NCBI RefSeq assembly: GCF_005938745.2
Contig: NZ_VCBX02000001.1
Span: 4,106,501-4,170,500, forward strand
Origin: Rhodococcus sp. KBS0724
Lineage (GTDB): Bacteria > Actinomycetota > Actinomycetes > Mycobacteriales > Mycobacteriaceae
DNA length: 64,000 nucleotides
Reading direction: 5' to 3'
Below are positions 17,495 to 24,809 of this stretch, piece after piece. The translations under genes were made by a program, and so were the position numbers. Numbering within the stretch: the first letter of the stretch is position 1; the number at the start of each line of letters is the position of its first letter. A model generated the notes under the pieces. That model was not told the origin of the DNA. It did not search any database and saw nothing but the letters and a program-made list of their open reading frames with translations.

Positions 17495-17650
17495 ATGGCA
17501 TTCGAACCTGCTCCCGACGAGGGTCAACCCGGCACCGTCCTACTCCCGGACGGCTCCTGGGCGTACCGATGGAAAGACGCACCCGACGCCGAACTGATCA
17601 TCATGAAGAAACCCGAGTCGATCTACACGCCGCCGCCGGCGAAAAGCTGA
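17495..17650 (+). CDS. Small hypothetical protein (51 aa)
   Basis: ATG 17495 to TGA 17648-17650. The sequence starts MAFEPAPDEGQPGTVLLPDG and contains 'GSWAYRWKDAPDAELIIMKK'. It is compact, with codon usage like its neighbours, and is followed at once by a strong terminator, which supports a real transcript. No family recognised; the 'LPDGSWAYRW' turn resembles a small beta domain. Confidence 0.5.
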   Translation: MAFEPAPDEGQPGTVLLPDGSWAYRWKDAPDAELIIMKKPESIYTPPPAKS

Positions 17651-17654
17651 CAGC

Positions 17655-17694
17655 AAAATACCCCGCACCTGACGGATCAGGTGCGGGGTATTTT
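17655..17694. terminator. Strong bidirectional terminator
   Basis: 18-bp perfect arms (17655-17672 and 17677-17694) with a CGGA tetraloop, A-run before and T-run after. It serves the + gene ending at 17650 and the minus gene ending at 17713. Confidence 0.9.
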
Positions 17695-17712
17695 TGTGCG
17701 TTCAGGAATTAG

Positions 17713-18102
17713 CTAGGCCCTGTGGCTTGCCTGGATATCCGCAAGGGTATTGATTCGGCGCTGCAGGTATCGAGTTTGCGACCCGAACCATGCTGGCGCC
17801 CATAGCCATGCCATGACCGGCGAAACCGTTACGGGCGAATTCGCGATCCCGTGGGCTTGGTTCAACCGCTTCGCAGTGCGCGACAATCCTACGAGGCCGT
17901 AAAACGGGATGATCTGCGACCACCATCGCGTCCAGCCCTCACGCTCGCTGCCCGTGAATGCTGCCAACTCGCCGTTGATACGGTCGTACCAGACGAGGTA
18001 GTAGATCCCGAAGGTGATCACGGTCAGCCACCACAGCCCCCACGGCCCCTGCTTCCGGATTGCCGATTGCTGAACCGGCGACTGAATCCCCTGTTGCGTC
18101 AT
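17713..18102 (-). CDS. DUF4234-type membrane protein
   Basis: 129 aa. I chose ATG 18102 because GAAGGG lies 8 nt upstream; a GTG at 18129 is possible. The N-terminal segment 'GPWGLWWLTVITFGIYYLVWY' and 'RINGELAAF' match the DUF4234 family (short loop, first helix with ITxGIY, then helix). Two further hydrophobic segments follow (SQIIPFYGLVGL; VSPVMAWLWAPAWFG). Membrane located. Genes of this family occur in actinobacterial genomes and prophages; a role in exclusion or host membrane change is possible but not shown. Confidence 0.7.
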   Translation of the reverse strand: MTQQGIQSPVQQSAIRKQGPWGLWWLTVITFGIYYLVWYDRINGELAAFTGSEREGWTRWWSQIIPFYGLVGLSRTAKRLNQAHGIANSPVTVSPVMAWLWAPAWFGSQTRYLQRRINTLADIQASHRA

Positions 18103-18301
18103 TGCGCTGCCCTTCGAGTCTTTGCCCACGCGTTACTCGGTGGGCGCTAGATACTCATACCAGACGGAACGGTCGTAACGGGGCCTATTGCTTCTGTGAA
18201 TGCCAGGAGGTGAGACGTGATGCGGGGCCGGCTGGTCTTCCCTTACCCTCCGGACCCCGCGCGACAGACGATAGCAGAATTTCGAACGTGTGTGCGAAAC
18301 T

Positions 18302-18517
18302 ATGAATATGTCCATTGAAGCAGCGCCCCCGTTCTGTCCCAATGGGCACACGCTCGCGGCGAACACCTGCCTCGTCGGCTGGGAAGTCTGCGGCTGCGAG
18401 TTGGCCGAGAACGGCGGGCATCGGACGCACTACTGCAAGACCTGCGGCGAAACCGTTCGCACTCCCCCATGTGCCGGCGCCATGCCGCAGGCGGATCGGT
18501 GGGCGAGTCGAACGTGA
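18302..18517 (+). CDS. Zinc-ribbon protein (71 aa)
   Basis: ATG 18302 or 18308. Eight cysteines with the order CPNGH, C, CGC, HYCKTCG, PPC: two treble-clef/zinc-ribbon knuckles. It has no obvious Shine-Dalgarno and may be leaderless. It ends two nt before a bidirectional terminator. Small zinc ribbons of this kind in prophages can bind nucleic acid or protein partners; function unknown. Confidence 0.6.
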   Translation: MNMSIEAAPPFCPNGHTLAANTCLVGWEVCGCELAENGGHRTHYCKTCGETVRTPPCAGAMPQADRWASRT

Positions 18518-18518
18518 A

Positions 18519-18548
18519 AATGCCCCAACCTCTTGAGGTTGGGGCATT
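18519..18548. terminator. Bidirectional terminator between convergent genes
   Basis: AATGCCCCAACCTC (18519-18532), TT, then the exact complement (18535-18548). It lies between the zinc-ribbon gene and the minus-strand two-gene cassette. Confidence 0.85.
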
Positions 18549-18562
18549 CGGCGTGGCGCACT

Positions 18563-19465
18563 CTAACTGGCCAGCGAGATTCTGAATCCGTTTCTTGCCC
18601 TGTTGCCGAAAACCGGCGCGTCAACCTCAGTATCGCCGGTTGTGGCTTCCGCGAGAAGCCGCTGATTGAGTACCTCATAAACACCAGATGCGGCCATCAG
18701 GTCGCGGATCGTTGACCCCAGCGTTAGGCCAGCATCCGACAAGGTTTCCATTGACCTGTCGGGCTCGACTGCTTTATGACCGGACAGGCCACTGACGGCT
18801 GAGATCGTCCAATTATTGTCTGGGTCATGCAATGCAGTCGTTACCACAACACTGTCATTCTCGGTCATCTGCTCAAGGACCGAGTCGATGGTGTCAGTCT
18901 CCAGGCAGGCAATAACAAGTGCTGTGCCATCCTCGGCTGTCCCCCAGCGACGAATCTTCTCAGCACCGACTTTTTCATGCCGAGTCGTTGCAAGGAATTT
19001 GAGCGCGACATGCTTTCTCCACTCCTCGTCCGGACCAAGCGCGTATCGAAGCCAGAAACCATCTGGGGTGCGCGTCTGCAGATGAGAAATGACGGTCGAG
19101 AGATCGTTGGGTACGTCAATCGGCACAGGAGGTGAAGCCTTGAAGAGTCGCTTCCATACCTCAGCCATCACCTCGGGAGCGCCGTACTTTTCTCGGGGGA
19201 TCGTCTCCCAACTCTGAGGATTGTCGCCGTCAACCTTCACGATGAGATGAGTCGCGGCGTTCGCGCCTTCGTCGAGGGCGAGGTATATCTCACCGGTCTC
19301 GGCATTTTCTTCAGCGACGATTGCCGAGAATCGTAGGTCTTCCATGTCATCGAGTGCTGTCACTCGGTCGCCAACGCTGACTGGACCGTCTGCCCAACTC
19401 CTGAGAGCGACGACCTTGCCACCGCGTGCGAGGTCGTTGAAATCGACCAAAACTGTCGTTGTCAC
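18563..19465 (-). CDS. Unknown 300-aa protein of a two-gene cassette
   Basis: GTG at 19465 with GAAGGGG 6-12 nt upstream, overlapping the stop of the upstream gene (GTGA), so translation is coupled. Residues 1-75 look like a small beta barrel (GGKVVALRSWADGPVSVGD); 75-140 contain 'APEVMAEVWKRLF' and a leucine-rich helix; 140-300 are alpha/beta with 'TALVIACLETDTIDSVLEQM'. I recognise no family, signal peptide or membrane segment, so it is probably cytoplasmic. Its size and placement next to prophage control genes fit an accessory (moron) gene expressed in the lysogen, perhaps defence-related (inference). Confidence 0.6.
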   Translation of the reverse strand: MTTTVLVDFNDLARGGKVVALRSWADGPVSVGDRVTALDDMEDLRFSAIVAEENAETGEIYLALDEGANAATHLIVKVDGDNPQSWETIPREKYGAPEVMAEVWKRLFKASPPVPIDVPNDLSTVISHLQTRTPDGFWLRYALGPDEEWRKHVALKFLATTRHEKVGAEKIRRWGTAEDGTALVIACLETDTIDSVLEQMTENDSVVVTTALHDPDNNWTISAVSGLSGHKAVEPDRSMETLSDAGLTLGSTIRDLMAASGVYEVLNQRLLAEATTGDTEVDAPVFGNRARNGFRISLAS

Positions 19466-19851
19466 TTCATCCCCTTCGCAGGATTCGGTTCGGGCTCTCC
19501 GAAGCATCCAATCAGTCGCTCAACTGCTTCATCCGACACGTCAGACCCAAATTCCACATGGTGGTGGTTCGGATTCGCGCCGTCAGACAGTTCCAGAGTA
19601 AGCGAAAAACCAGCTGTATACAGCGAATTTACCATGGCAACCATCACTTGACCGTTCTTCAGCCCAACAGAAGCTCGCAACACAACGTCATCACGAGAAT
19701 CGCCCGGAAGCCACAGTTCAGCTTGCACCGAAATGACGTTGCCCTTATTTCGCTCGTTTGCGTTCGAGAGCTTTCTTCGGATTGCTTCTGGAGTGCAACG
19801 CATCCCACCTAGAACTGCAACTCCACGTGCGTCTTTCGCAAAGGCAGTCAT
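19462..19851 (-). CDS. Unknown 129-aa first gene of the cassette
   Basis: ATG 19851, weak ribosome site. N-terminal part 'LGGMRCTPEAIRRKLSNANER' is a charged helix; the rest is beta-rich (ISVQAELWLPG; GFSLTLELSDG) with an HHH run (NPNHHHVEFG) and a C-terminal helix. Coupled by a 4-nt overlap to the 300-aa gene, suggesting the two products act together. No family recognised. A terminator closes the pair downstream at 18519. Confidence 0.55.
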   Translation of the reverse strand: MTAFAKDARGVAVLGGMRCTPEAIRRKLSNANERNKGNVISVQAELWLPGDSRDDVVLRASVGLKNGQVMVAMVNSLYTAGFSLTLELSDGANPNHHHVEFGSDVSDEAVERLIGCFGEPEPNPAKGMK

Positions 19852-20141
19852 GCACTCTGGCTCGGCCGTCTAAAGCGGACACTAGGACCTGCCCATGCCA
19901 ACTCAGGCACAAGCCTATAATTCGTCATGTCGACACTTCACCTGTCGGCCGGGCCTCGGAGATGTTTGCCGCATCTGCCGAGGCTGATCTTCACAATCCG
20001 AAAATCATCGCATGCCACAAACTGCAAGCATCATCCGAACCGACTTTTCGGTCGGAGACCAGACGCCTTGCCCTCTGCTTGAATCAGCAATCCGACGCCT
20101 TCGGCGAACTCGACCGAGTCAACCGATAGAGATTGCTCGAC

Positions 20142-20522
20142 TCAGTTCTGTCTAATTCCGTATTTGCTGGTCGGGCGCCGTTGAAACCTGTCGGCATCGT
20201 CGCGATGGATTCGCCATGTGCCGTTCGGGGTGGTGACTTGATATCCGACGAGTCCGGTTCCTGCGGTGATCTGCTCACTGGCGAGGAGTCGTAGGACTGT
20301 CTTCTGATGAATGCGCAGATAATCTGCGGCTTCTTTGACTGTCATCCAGGCATGCGAGTCTTCAGGTCTCGCCGCGAGTCCCTGTGCAGTCGATGCCATC
20401 GCCGAACTGCCACGTTCTGCCAACAGTTCGGCGACCAGCTCGGCTACCAGAGGACGCATCACATTGCGAATGACGTCGACGAGCTCGGTAGGAATCTCAA
20501 GTGGGATCTGATTCTGTTTCAT
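20142..20522 (-). CDS. Excisionase/MerR-type HTH protein A
   Basis: 126 aa from ATG 20522. N-terminal helix (IPTELVDVIRNVMRPLVAEL) likely for oligomerisation, then a winged HTH at about residues 58-120: 'WMTVKEAADYLRIHQKTVLR' and 'TWRIHRDDADRF'. This is the 'DNA-binding domain, excisionase family' pattern. It is a paralogue of the gene just upstream (same N-terminal helix, same HTH, same tail). Possible roles are directionality factor or transcriptional switch of the prophage. Confidence 0.7.
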   Translation of the reverse strand: MKQNQIPLEIPTELVDVIRNVMRPLVAELVAELLAERGSSAMASTAQGLAARPEDSHAWMTVKEAADYLRIHQKTVLRLLASEQITAGTGLVGYQVTTPNGTWRIHRDDADRFQRRPTSKYGIRQN

Positions 20523-20560
20523 TCGCGGACGGTACCCGCGGTCGGAGTAATAAGGTCCCG

Positions 20561-20917
20561 TCAACGCCGACGTCTCTTGTTTGGCTTCTCGCCTCGGATG
20601 TACAGCTCGACATCATCCCTATTGATTCGCCAGCTCGCCTTGGGTCCCGACTGATATCCGATCATCTGCTTGGTTCTCAACAATCTGAGGACCGTGAGCA
20701 CGGAGCAGCCCATGTACTCCGCGACCTCGCTGGTGCTCATCCACTGCTTAGCCTTGGGCGTACGCGTCGGCAATGGAGTTGGTGTTGCCGCAGTGAGTTG
20801 CGCACTAATCCCGCTGTCGCGAAGCTGCCTAGCCAGTTCAGGGATCAGTGGTCGGAGGACATCGCGGATCGCCTCAGCGTCCCCACCCTGAAGGTCGATG
20901 GTGATCTCAAGTTTCAT
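20561..20917 (-). CDS. Excisionase/MerR-type HTH protein B
   Basis: 118 aa from ATG 20917. 'AIRDVLRPLIPELARQL' mirrors the oligomerisation helix of protein A, followed by a Pro/Thr linker and HTH 'WMSTSEVAEYMGCSVLTVLR', wing 'SWRINRDDVELYI' and a basic tail KRRRR. The tandem arrangement with protein A indicates a local duplication followed by divergence. Role as for protein A; the two may bind the same sites as a heteromer (inference). Confidence 0.7.
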   Translation of the reverse strand: MKLEITIDLQGGDAEAIRDVLRPLIPELARQLRDSGISAQLTAATPTPLPTRTPKAKQWMSTSEVAEYMGCSVLTVLRLLRTKQMIGYQSGPKASWRINRDDVELYIRGEKPNKRRRR

Positions 20918-20981
20918 ACATCCATCGAATCCGGAAGCTCGACTATTTGCGACCCCAATTTACGTGGCCGCAGCCAGATGC

Positions 20982-21158
20982 CTATCCCCTACGTCGAGAC
21001 GCAATGAACGCGTCAAGATCCTCTGGTGCGATTCGTCGCTTGCGCGGCGAAAGCATGATGCACGGCAGCTCGCGACGCCGGCACATCCGGGCATCTACCG
21101 CTGCGGACACGTTCAGTATTTCGCCGGCCTCGGCGGAGGTGAGAAGTGGTCGAGTCAT
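20982..21158 (-). CDS. Small AlpA/Xis-type HTH protein (58 aa)
   Basis: ATG 21158 directly abuts the stop of the next upstream gene (TGAATG). Sequence begins MTRPLLTSAEAGEILNVSAA and ends with 'KRRIAPEDLDAFIASRRRG': a minimal winged-helix excisionase/AlpA domain with a basic tail. Size and location by the integrase remnant fit a recombination directionality factor or regulator. Confidence 0.65.
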   Translation of the reverse strand: MTRPLLTSAEAGEILNVSAAVDARMCRRRELPCIMLSPRKRRIAPEDLDAFIASRRRG

Positions 21159-21413
21159 TCAGCACTCACGCTCGCGAATCCCTGCAGCTTCCTGCTCGGC
21201 AATCCAGGCGAGAATGACGCTCTTACGCCAGACTCTGCGTCGGCCAAGCTTGAAGCTCACCGGCCCTTTGCCGATGTGCGCCCAGTAGAGCCAGGTTCCC
21301 TTGGGGGCACCGGTGGCGATTTGGCACTGAGGCGCTTGCCAGAACTCATCTCCGTCCGGCGCGATGGTCAGGATGGGCCTCTTTGCAGGTACCCCGTTTT
21401 CATCTGGTCTCAT
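21159..21413 (-). CDS. AlpA/Xis-like DNA-binding protein (84 aa)
   Basis: ATG 21413. The C-terminal half 'VSFKLGRRRVWRKSVILAWIAEQE' is the wing and last helix of excisionase-like domains; the first HTH helix is less typical (DEFWQAPQCQIATGAPKGTW). It is translationally adjacent to the 58-aa HTH gene, forming a pair. Together with the two HTH genes downstream this makes four HTH proteins in a row on the same strand as the broken integrase. Confidence 0.6.
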   Translation of the reverse strand: MRPDENGVPAKRPILTIAPDGDEFWQAPQCQIATGAPKGTWLYWAHIGKGPVSFKLGRRRVWRKSVILAWIAEQEAAGIREREC

Positions 21414-21578
21414 CGCTCAATGATCTGGCTCAACCCGTCGGCGGGTGTACGGTTCCGCGAAAATCGTGCATCGCCGATGGGGCAAACAGCCATTCCGTCC
21501 GCAGAGCGTCCGCAGCACTACCGGTACACGACAACGCAAGCAGTCACTACCAACGATAAACATGCAGGTCAAAGGGAC

Positions 21579-22040
21579 TCAACCAACATTGCCAACGCAC
21601 ACAAACGCCCAGGTGGTAATCCGAGCTCTACTACGACGTGTAACCCCGGTGGAGTAGCTGACCTGCACAGTAGTTCGTAGGTCCAGCCCTCCGTCCGCAG
21701 TACCTATAGCCGAGTCCACCCGCTTCGTGATCACAGCATCGATCGCCAAGCGGGTGGACTCGTCTGCGTCCGGCCACAGATGGCCGTAGACATCGAGCGT
21801 CGTCTTCGCACTCGCGTGCCGCATCCGAGCCTGGACCGTCTTGATGTCCGCGCCGGACGCAATGAGCAGCGACGCCAAGTAGTGATGCAAGTAGTGATGC
21901 AAGTCGTGTCGAAATCGCTGAACTCATCCGGTAGACCACGCGCCGCCCCGGGTGAGGCTAACTGCCACTGCCACGAATTGAACGGCTCTTGTGGAGAGGG
22001 CCTATTCGTCACCATTCCAGCGCTGGCAGATCCGGAAGGC
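21579..22040 (-). pseudogene. Tyrosine integrase remnant (frameshifted, C-terminal part)
   Basis: Two frames together resemble the C-terminal catalytic half of an actinophage integrase. Upstream frame: 'VTNRPSPQEPFNSWQWQLA' and 'ARGLPDEFSDF'. After a shift near 21906-21915, the next frame reads HDLHHYLHHYLASLLI, 'SGADIKTVQARMRHASAKTT', and 'LDVYGHLWPDADESTR' (nucleophile Tyr context). The box II HDLRH motif has become HDLHH, and a 12-bp tandem duplication inserts LHHY. The N-terminal half is absent. It is therefore non-functional by three independent lesions. Confidence 0.8.
21877..21900. repeat. 12-bp tandem duplication inside the integrase remnant
   Basis: AAGTAGTGATGC occurs twice back to back (21877-21888, 21889-21900). 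In the minus-strand reading it duplicates four codons, giving LHHYLHHYL. Confidence 0.85.
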
Positions 22041-22301
22041 GATGACATTGGCGAGAACGCCAGAGTCGGCGGTCAGAAGGAATTCGAAAGATGCAATCGC
22101 CACGGTAGGGACTCCTCGATGATCGAGAGTGAGTGCCCGGCCCACAACCGGCAGCGATTTGGCTTTCGCCGCATGTGGGGTTGGGCGGTGGGGTGTCCCG
22201 GAACGATGAACAGGATGCCCGCCCCCGCGTTCAGACGGCCGATCATTTAACGGCTTGCAGAGGATGGCATCCCGTTCGTCATCCACACTAAACGTGGAGC
22301 C

Positions 22302-22318
22302 GTGGTCAAAATGACCAC
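22302..22318. promoter_or_regulatory. Operator-like palindrome GTGGTCA-aaa-TGACCAC
   Basis: Perfect 7-bp arms with a 3-nt spacer, 13 nt before the ATG at 22331. Possible repressor site for the small genes that follow. Confidence 0.35.
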
Positions 22319-22330
22319 AGTTGGCGCGCG

Positions 22331-22597
22331 ATGGACATTGCGCCGGAGGATGGGGTGCTCAGCCGGGTCGATGATCGGATGCTGCACCGCGCCGGGATCA
22401 TCCAGTTAGCAAAGCTTTTGGCTCGGCAGCATCCGGAGTATCGAGGGCTGACCGGAAAACGAGTAGACACCCCTCGTCGATCAGGGCATATTCAGGCTCG
22501 ATATCGCGAAGTCCTTTCACGCGCACAAGCGTTCCGGCTTGGCGACGTAAATGATGCGCACCTAGCGCACGCATCGAGAGAGCGAAAGGCAGCTTGA
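22331..22597 (+). CDS. Hypothetical protein (88 aa)
   Basis: ATG 22331, ending one base before the next ATG. The product is basic and helical: 'MLHRAGIIQLAKLLARQHPE', then 'DTPRRSGHIQARYREVLSRA'. The short spacing to the 125-aa gene suggests co-transcription. The start is uncertain and no family is recognised. Lying just outside the integrase remnant, it could be either prophage cargo or host DNA. Confidence 0.4.
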   Translation: MDIAPEDGVLSRVDDRMLHRAGIIQLAKLLARQHPEYRGLTGKRVDTPRRSGHIQARYREVLSRAQAFRLGDVNDAHLAHASRERKAA

Positions 22598-22598
22598 G

Positions 22599-22976
22599 AT
22601 GGGAGCAGACGCTTACCTTTATGCGGTCGGCCCGGTTACCGACGACGAACTTGCCGCAGCCAACAAGTACATGCTCGGGCGCGATCACGGATTCGGTGAC
22701 AACTGCGAGGGCGAGTACCTGATGAGGAGCGAGTACCCACCTGAATATGATCGGATTGAATTTCACAACGCGCGACGACTCTACGATCGGGAGTACACCA
22801 AAGGGAATTGGCCAATCATCTACGGGGCCATACGACTGATGCAGACGGCTTTTCCTCAATGCCTCATCCACTACGGAAGTGATGGCCTTGACGACTGTCC
22901 TGTGGTGACCGATGAACTAATGGACGAGATCTGGGAGCTCTACTTGGGGCCGGATGGGAAGCGACCGGGATATTAG
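22599..22976 (+). CDS. Hypothetical acidic protein (125 aa), immunity-protein-like
   Basis: ATG 22599 with AAAGGC upstream. Acidic, aromatic-rich and soluble: 'YLYAVGPVTDDELAAANKYM', 'YDREYTKGNWPIIYGAIRLM', 'DELMDEIWELYLGPDGKR'. The composition and size resemble stand-alone immunity proteins of polymorphic toxin systems, but no toxin gene is nearby in this window, so this is only a suggestion. Confidence 0.5.
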   Translation: MGADAYLYAVGPVTDDELAAANKYMLGRDHGFGDNCEGEYLMRSEYPPEYDRIEFHNARRLYDREYTKGNWPIIYGAIRLMQTAFPQCLIHYGSDGLDDCPVVTDELMDEIWELYLGPDGKRPGY

Positions 22977-23076
22977 GTTTCACCAGCAGGCTTAACGGCA
23001 CCGCCCGTGGTAAGCCAAGCAGAGCGCGGGTAGTGAATGAAATCATCTTGTCGGTGGTCGACGATACATTTTTCCC

Positions 23077-23358
23077 GTGCGTAATCTAGTGGAGTTCGCC
23101 GAAGAGCTGGCAGCTGTCGTCGATCCGATCACCGATGATGAGGGTCGTCGCTCCCACAGAATCTCGTTTGACTGTGGAGAGCCGATGTCTGTCATTCAGA
23201 TGGCGGTGGGCAGTGCTGCCATCAATCACTTTCCGATTCCTGATCGACTCCTTGATGAGGCGTGGTATTGGGGCATTGAGCTGAATGGGGTTCGTCCTCG
23301 CGCGCAGGCCAAGTTTCGGCAGTGGATAGCCGAACTCCGAACACTCGCCAGTCCGTGA
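23077..23358 (+). CDS. Hypothetical protein (93 aa)
   Basis: GTG 23077 with no Shine-Dalgarno; a TACATT box lies about 10 nt upstream, so translation may be leaderless. Soluble mixed alpha/beta protein starting RNLVEFAEELAAVVDPITDD and ending 'AKFRQWIAELRTLASP'. A terminator follows at 23450. No family recognised; similar in character to the preceding orphan and also immunity-like (inference). Confidence 0.5.
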   Translation: MRNLVEFAEELAAVVDPITDDEGRRSHRISFDCGEPMSVIQMAVGSAAINHFPIPDRLLDEAWYWGIELNGVRPRAQAKFRQWIAELRTLASP

Positions 23359-23449
23359 GTGACGTTGCCGCACCTGCACATCTGTGCCGGCGCATGAAGG
23401 CAAGCTGAAGTATGAAGGCCGGGAAAGGATCCCGGTTCCGTATGACACG

Positions 23450-23477
23450 CACCTCGCTCATCCGGGCGAGGTGTTTT
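23450..23477 (+). terminator. Rho-independent terminator
   Basis: CACCTCGC (23450-23457) pairs with GCGAGGTG (23466-23473), followed by TTTT. Downstream of the 93-aa gene. Confidence 0.7.
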
Positions 23478-23935
23478 GCTGTGGCTTCTGTCGTCGATAT
23501 TGCGATGCTCGTCGACAACTTCACGCCGACACCTAGGGACCAACCCTGACCCGGCGGGAGTCGGCCAAATCGTCAGCAAAGCAAAAAGATACGCACCGCT
23601 GTCGAACTCGATTCGCTACAGCGCCTCGCGTGCACCGACTTGCCTATATAAGCGTCCGCACACGTGTTGCACTCCTTCGCGAAGTGGCCACTACCGTTCA
23701 CCGCGCTATTTCTTCCGCTTGTCGACCTGACACGCAAGTGGGACTTAAGTCCCTTAGCTATACATACCAGACGGAATATTCTTGCTTGTGTACGGACTTC
23801 GTGGACCGATGTGCTTCAGCCCGGGGGACGTGCAGGCCTTGCCGGATCGACCGCAAAGTCGCCCCGGCAAGGCCCCAGCATCTGTTCCTCCCACTCCGAC
23901 GGTTGGACAGAACAGCATTGATTGCGAGAGTAGCC
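23478..23935. other. About 460 nt without a recognisable gene
   Basis: Open frames here are short, overlap on both strands and have no ribosome sites or family resemblance. I see no tRNA, repeat or attachment core. It may be decayed DNA at the prophage border. Confidence 0.4.
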
Positions 23936-24106
23936 ATGCCCAAAGAACATCGAACCAGTAGCGACATCGCAATCATTGCAGTCGCTGCCGGCACCACAGG
24001 CGGGTTCATGTGCGGCGCAGGCTACGGTCCGGTTGCGGCGATCACGGTAGGCGGTTTTCTCGCGGGCGGATTTGCACTTGCGAGGTACGTGATCAAAGGC
24101 CGTTGA
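23936..24106 (+). CDS. Small Gly/Ala-rich membrane protein (56 aa)
   Basis: ATG 23936 after GAGAG. A polar start (MPKEHRTSSD) is followed by two short hydrophobic Gly-rich segments (IAIIAVAAGTTGGFMCGAG; VAAITVGGFLAGGFALA) and a basic end (RYVIKGR), suggesting a helical hairpin in the membrane. Glycine-zipper-like spacing is compatible with oligomerisation. Function unknown. Confidence 0.5.
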   Translation: MPKEHRTSSDIAIIAVAAGTTGGFMCGAGYGPVAAITVGGFLAGGFALARYVIKGR

Positions 24107-24249
24107 CCGCTGCCGGACATCCGCGGTGCATGTCGGCGCAGCTAGCCGCGACACCCCCTGATCGAGCCTCCGCTCGATCACTCTGAACGCGCAGCCTCGT
24201 ATGCAGGCGGGCGACGCACTCACTCTTGGGTGCAGCCACCCAGGAGTTG

Positions 24250-24366
24250 TTACAACCAGGCGCGCTGCGCCCTTTCCTGCTCAGCGTGATTGATGGCGCG
24301 GCCCAACCAGACTGCGAGGAAGGCCGCGGTTGCCGTCCAGCCCGTCAAAATTTCAACAATCATCAT
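24250..24366 (-). CDS. Very small membrane protein (38 aa), paralogue of the 53-aa protein
   Basis: ATG 24366 (or 24363). One membrane helix (ILTGWTATAAFLAVWLGRA) and a short charged end (HAEQERAQRAWL). 'VWLGRAINHAEQE' aligns with 'FWIGRAISHTDLEE' of the minus-strand gene at 16499-16660, including the helix-exit WxGRAIxH. Two palindromes lie just upstream (24378-24407). Its short length makes the call moderate, but the shared motif argues for a real gene. Confidence 0.45.
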   Translation of the reverse strand: MMIVEILTGWTATAAFLAVWLGRAINHAEQERAQRAWL

Positions 24367-24377
24367 GCCGTGATTGT

Positions 24378-24407
24378 GACATATGTCTGGTATCTGTAAC
24401 TACAGAT
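24378..24407. promoter_or_regulatory. Two adjacent operator-like palindromes
   Basis: GACATATGTC (24378-24387) and ATCTGTAACTACAGAT (24392-24407; 7-bp arms, AC spacer). They sit within 45 nt upstream of the 38-aa minus-strand gene, where a promoter is expected. Confidence 0.4.
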
Positions 24408-24559
24408 CGGGTCGATATGTAACGCGGCTCACCGACGAGGTCGGCAACCGAACAAACGAAAAAATAGGTATCGCCCTAGGTAATTCAGCCCGCGCACACA
24501 GAGCCTTGCGCTGACAGGGTCAAAACGTACCGACAACGTGATCGAAGGTGGCGGCAACG

Positions 24560-24712
24560 ATGAACCTCAGAGATCAACTGGACACTTGTCAGTTTCTACT
24601 GAACCGTGCCCAACTCGCGGGGGACGTCGACGCCGTTCGGCGGCTCTCAGAACGTCGACTCATGCTGGTTAAGCAGCTAGCCAGCATGAGAGCTCACCTC
24701 CGCTTGGTGTAG
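24560..24712 (+). CDS. Small helical protein (50 aa)
   Basis: ATG 24560 with AAGGTGG 8 nt upstream, a good ribosome site. The protein is a single amphipathic helix pair: 'LRDQLDTCQFLLNRAQLAGD', then 'AVRRLSERRLMLVKQLASMR'. A hairpin follows at 24718. It could be a coiled-coil adaptor or regulator; no family recognised. Confidence 0.5.
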   Translation: MNLRDQLDTCQFLLNRAQLAGDVDAVRRLSERRLMLVKQLASMRAHLRLV

Positions 24713-24717
24713 GTACC

Positions 24718-24750
24718 GCAGTCGGGCCGCCGTCATTGCGGCCCGGCTGC
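24718..24750 (+). terminator. Hairpin between convergent genes
   Basis: GCAGTCGGGCCGC and GCGGCCCGGCTGC (one G-T wobble), 7-nt loop. No strong U-run. It lies between the 50-aa gene and the minus-strand transglutaminase gene. Confidence 0.5.
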
Positions 24751-24809
24751 GATAGTCGCAATGTTCCCCCTCGGTCGAATTGTCCACGTAGAGACCGGTC
24801 CAGCAAGAT

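Noticed and set aside
22251..22412. A frame reading LAEDGIPFVIHTKRGAVVKM that looks faintly like a Phd/YefM antitoxin
   Set aside because: It has no start codon with a ribosome site, ends soon afterwards, and no toxin gene lies next to it.
21400..24700. tRNA gene or attachment core at the prophage border
   Set aside because: I looked for T-loop-like sequences and duplicated cores and saw none; the left end of the element is outside the window, so att sites cannot be paired.
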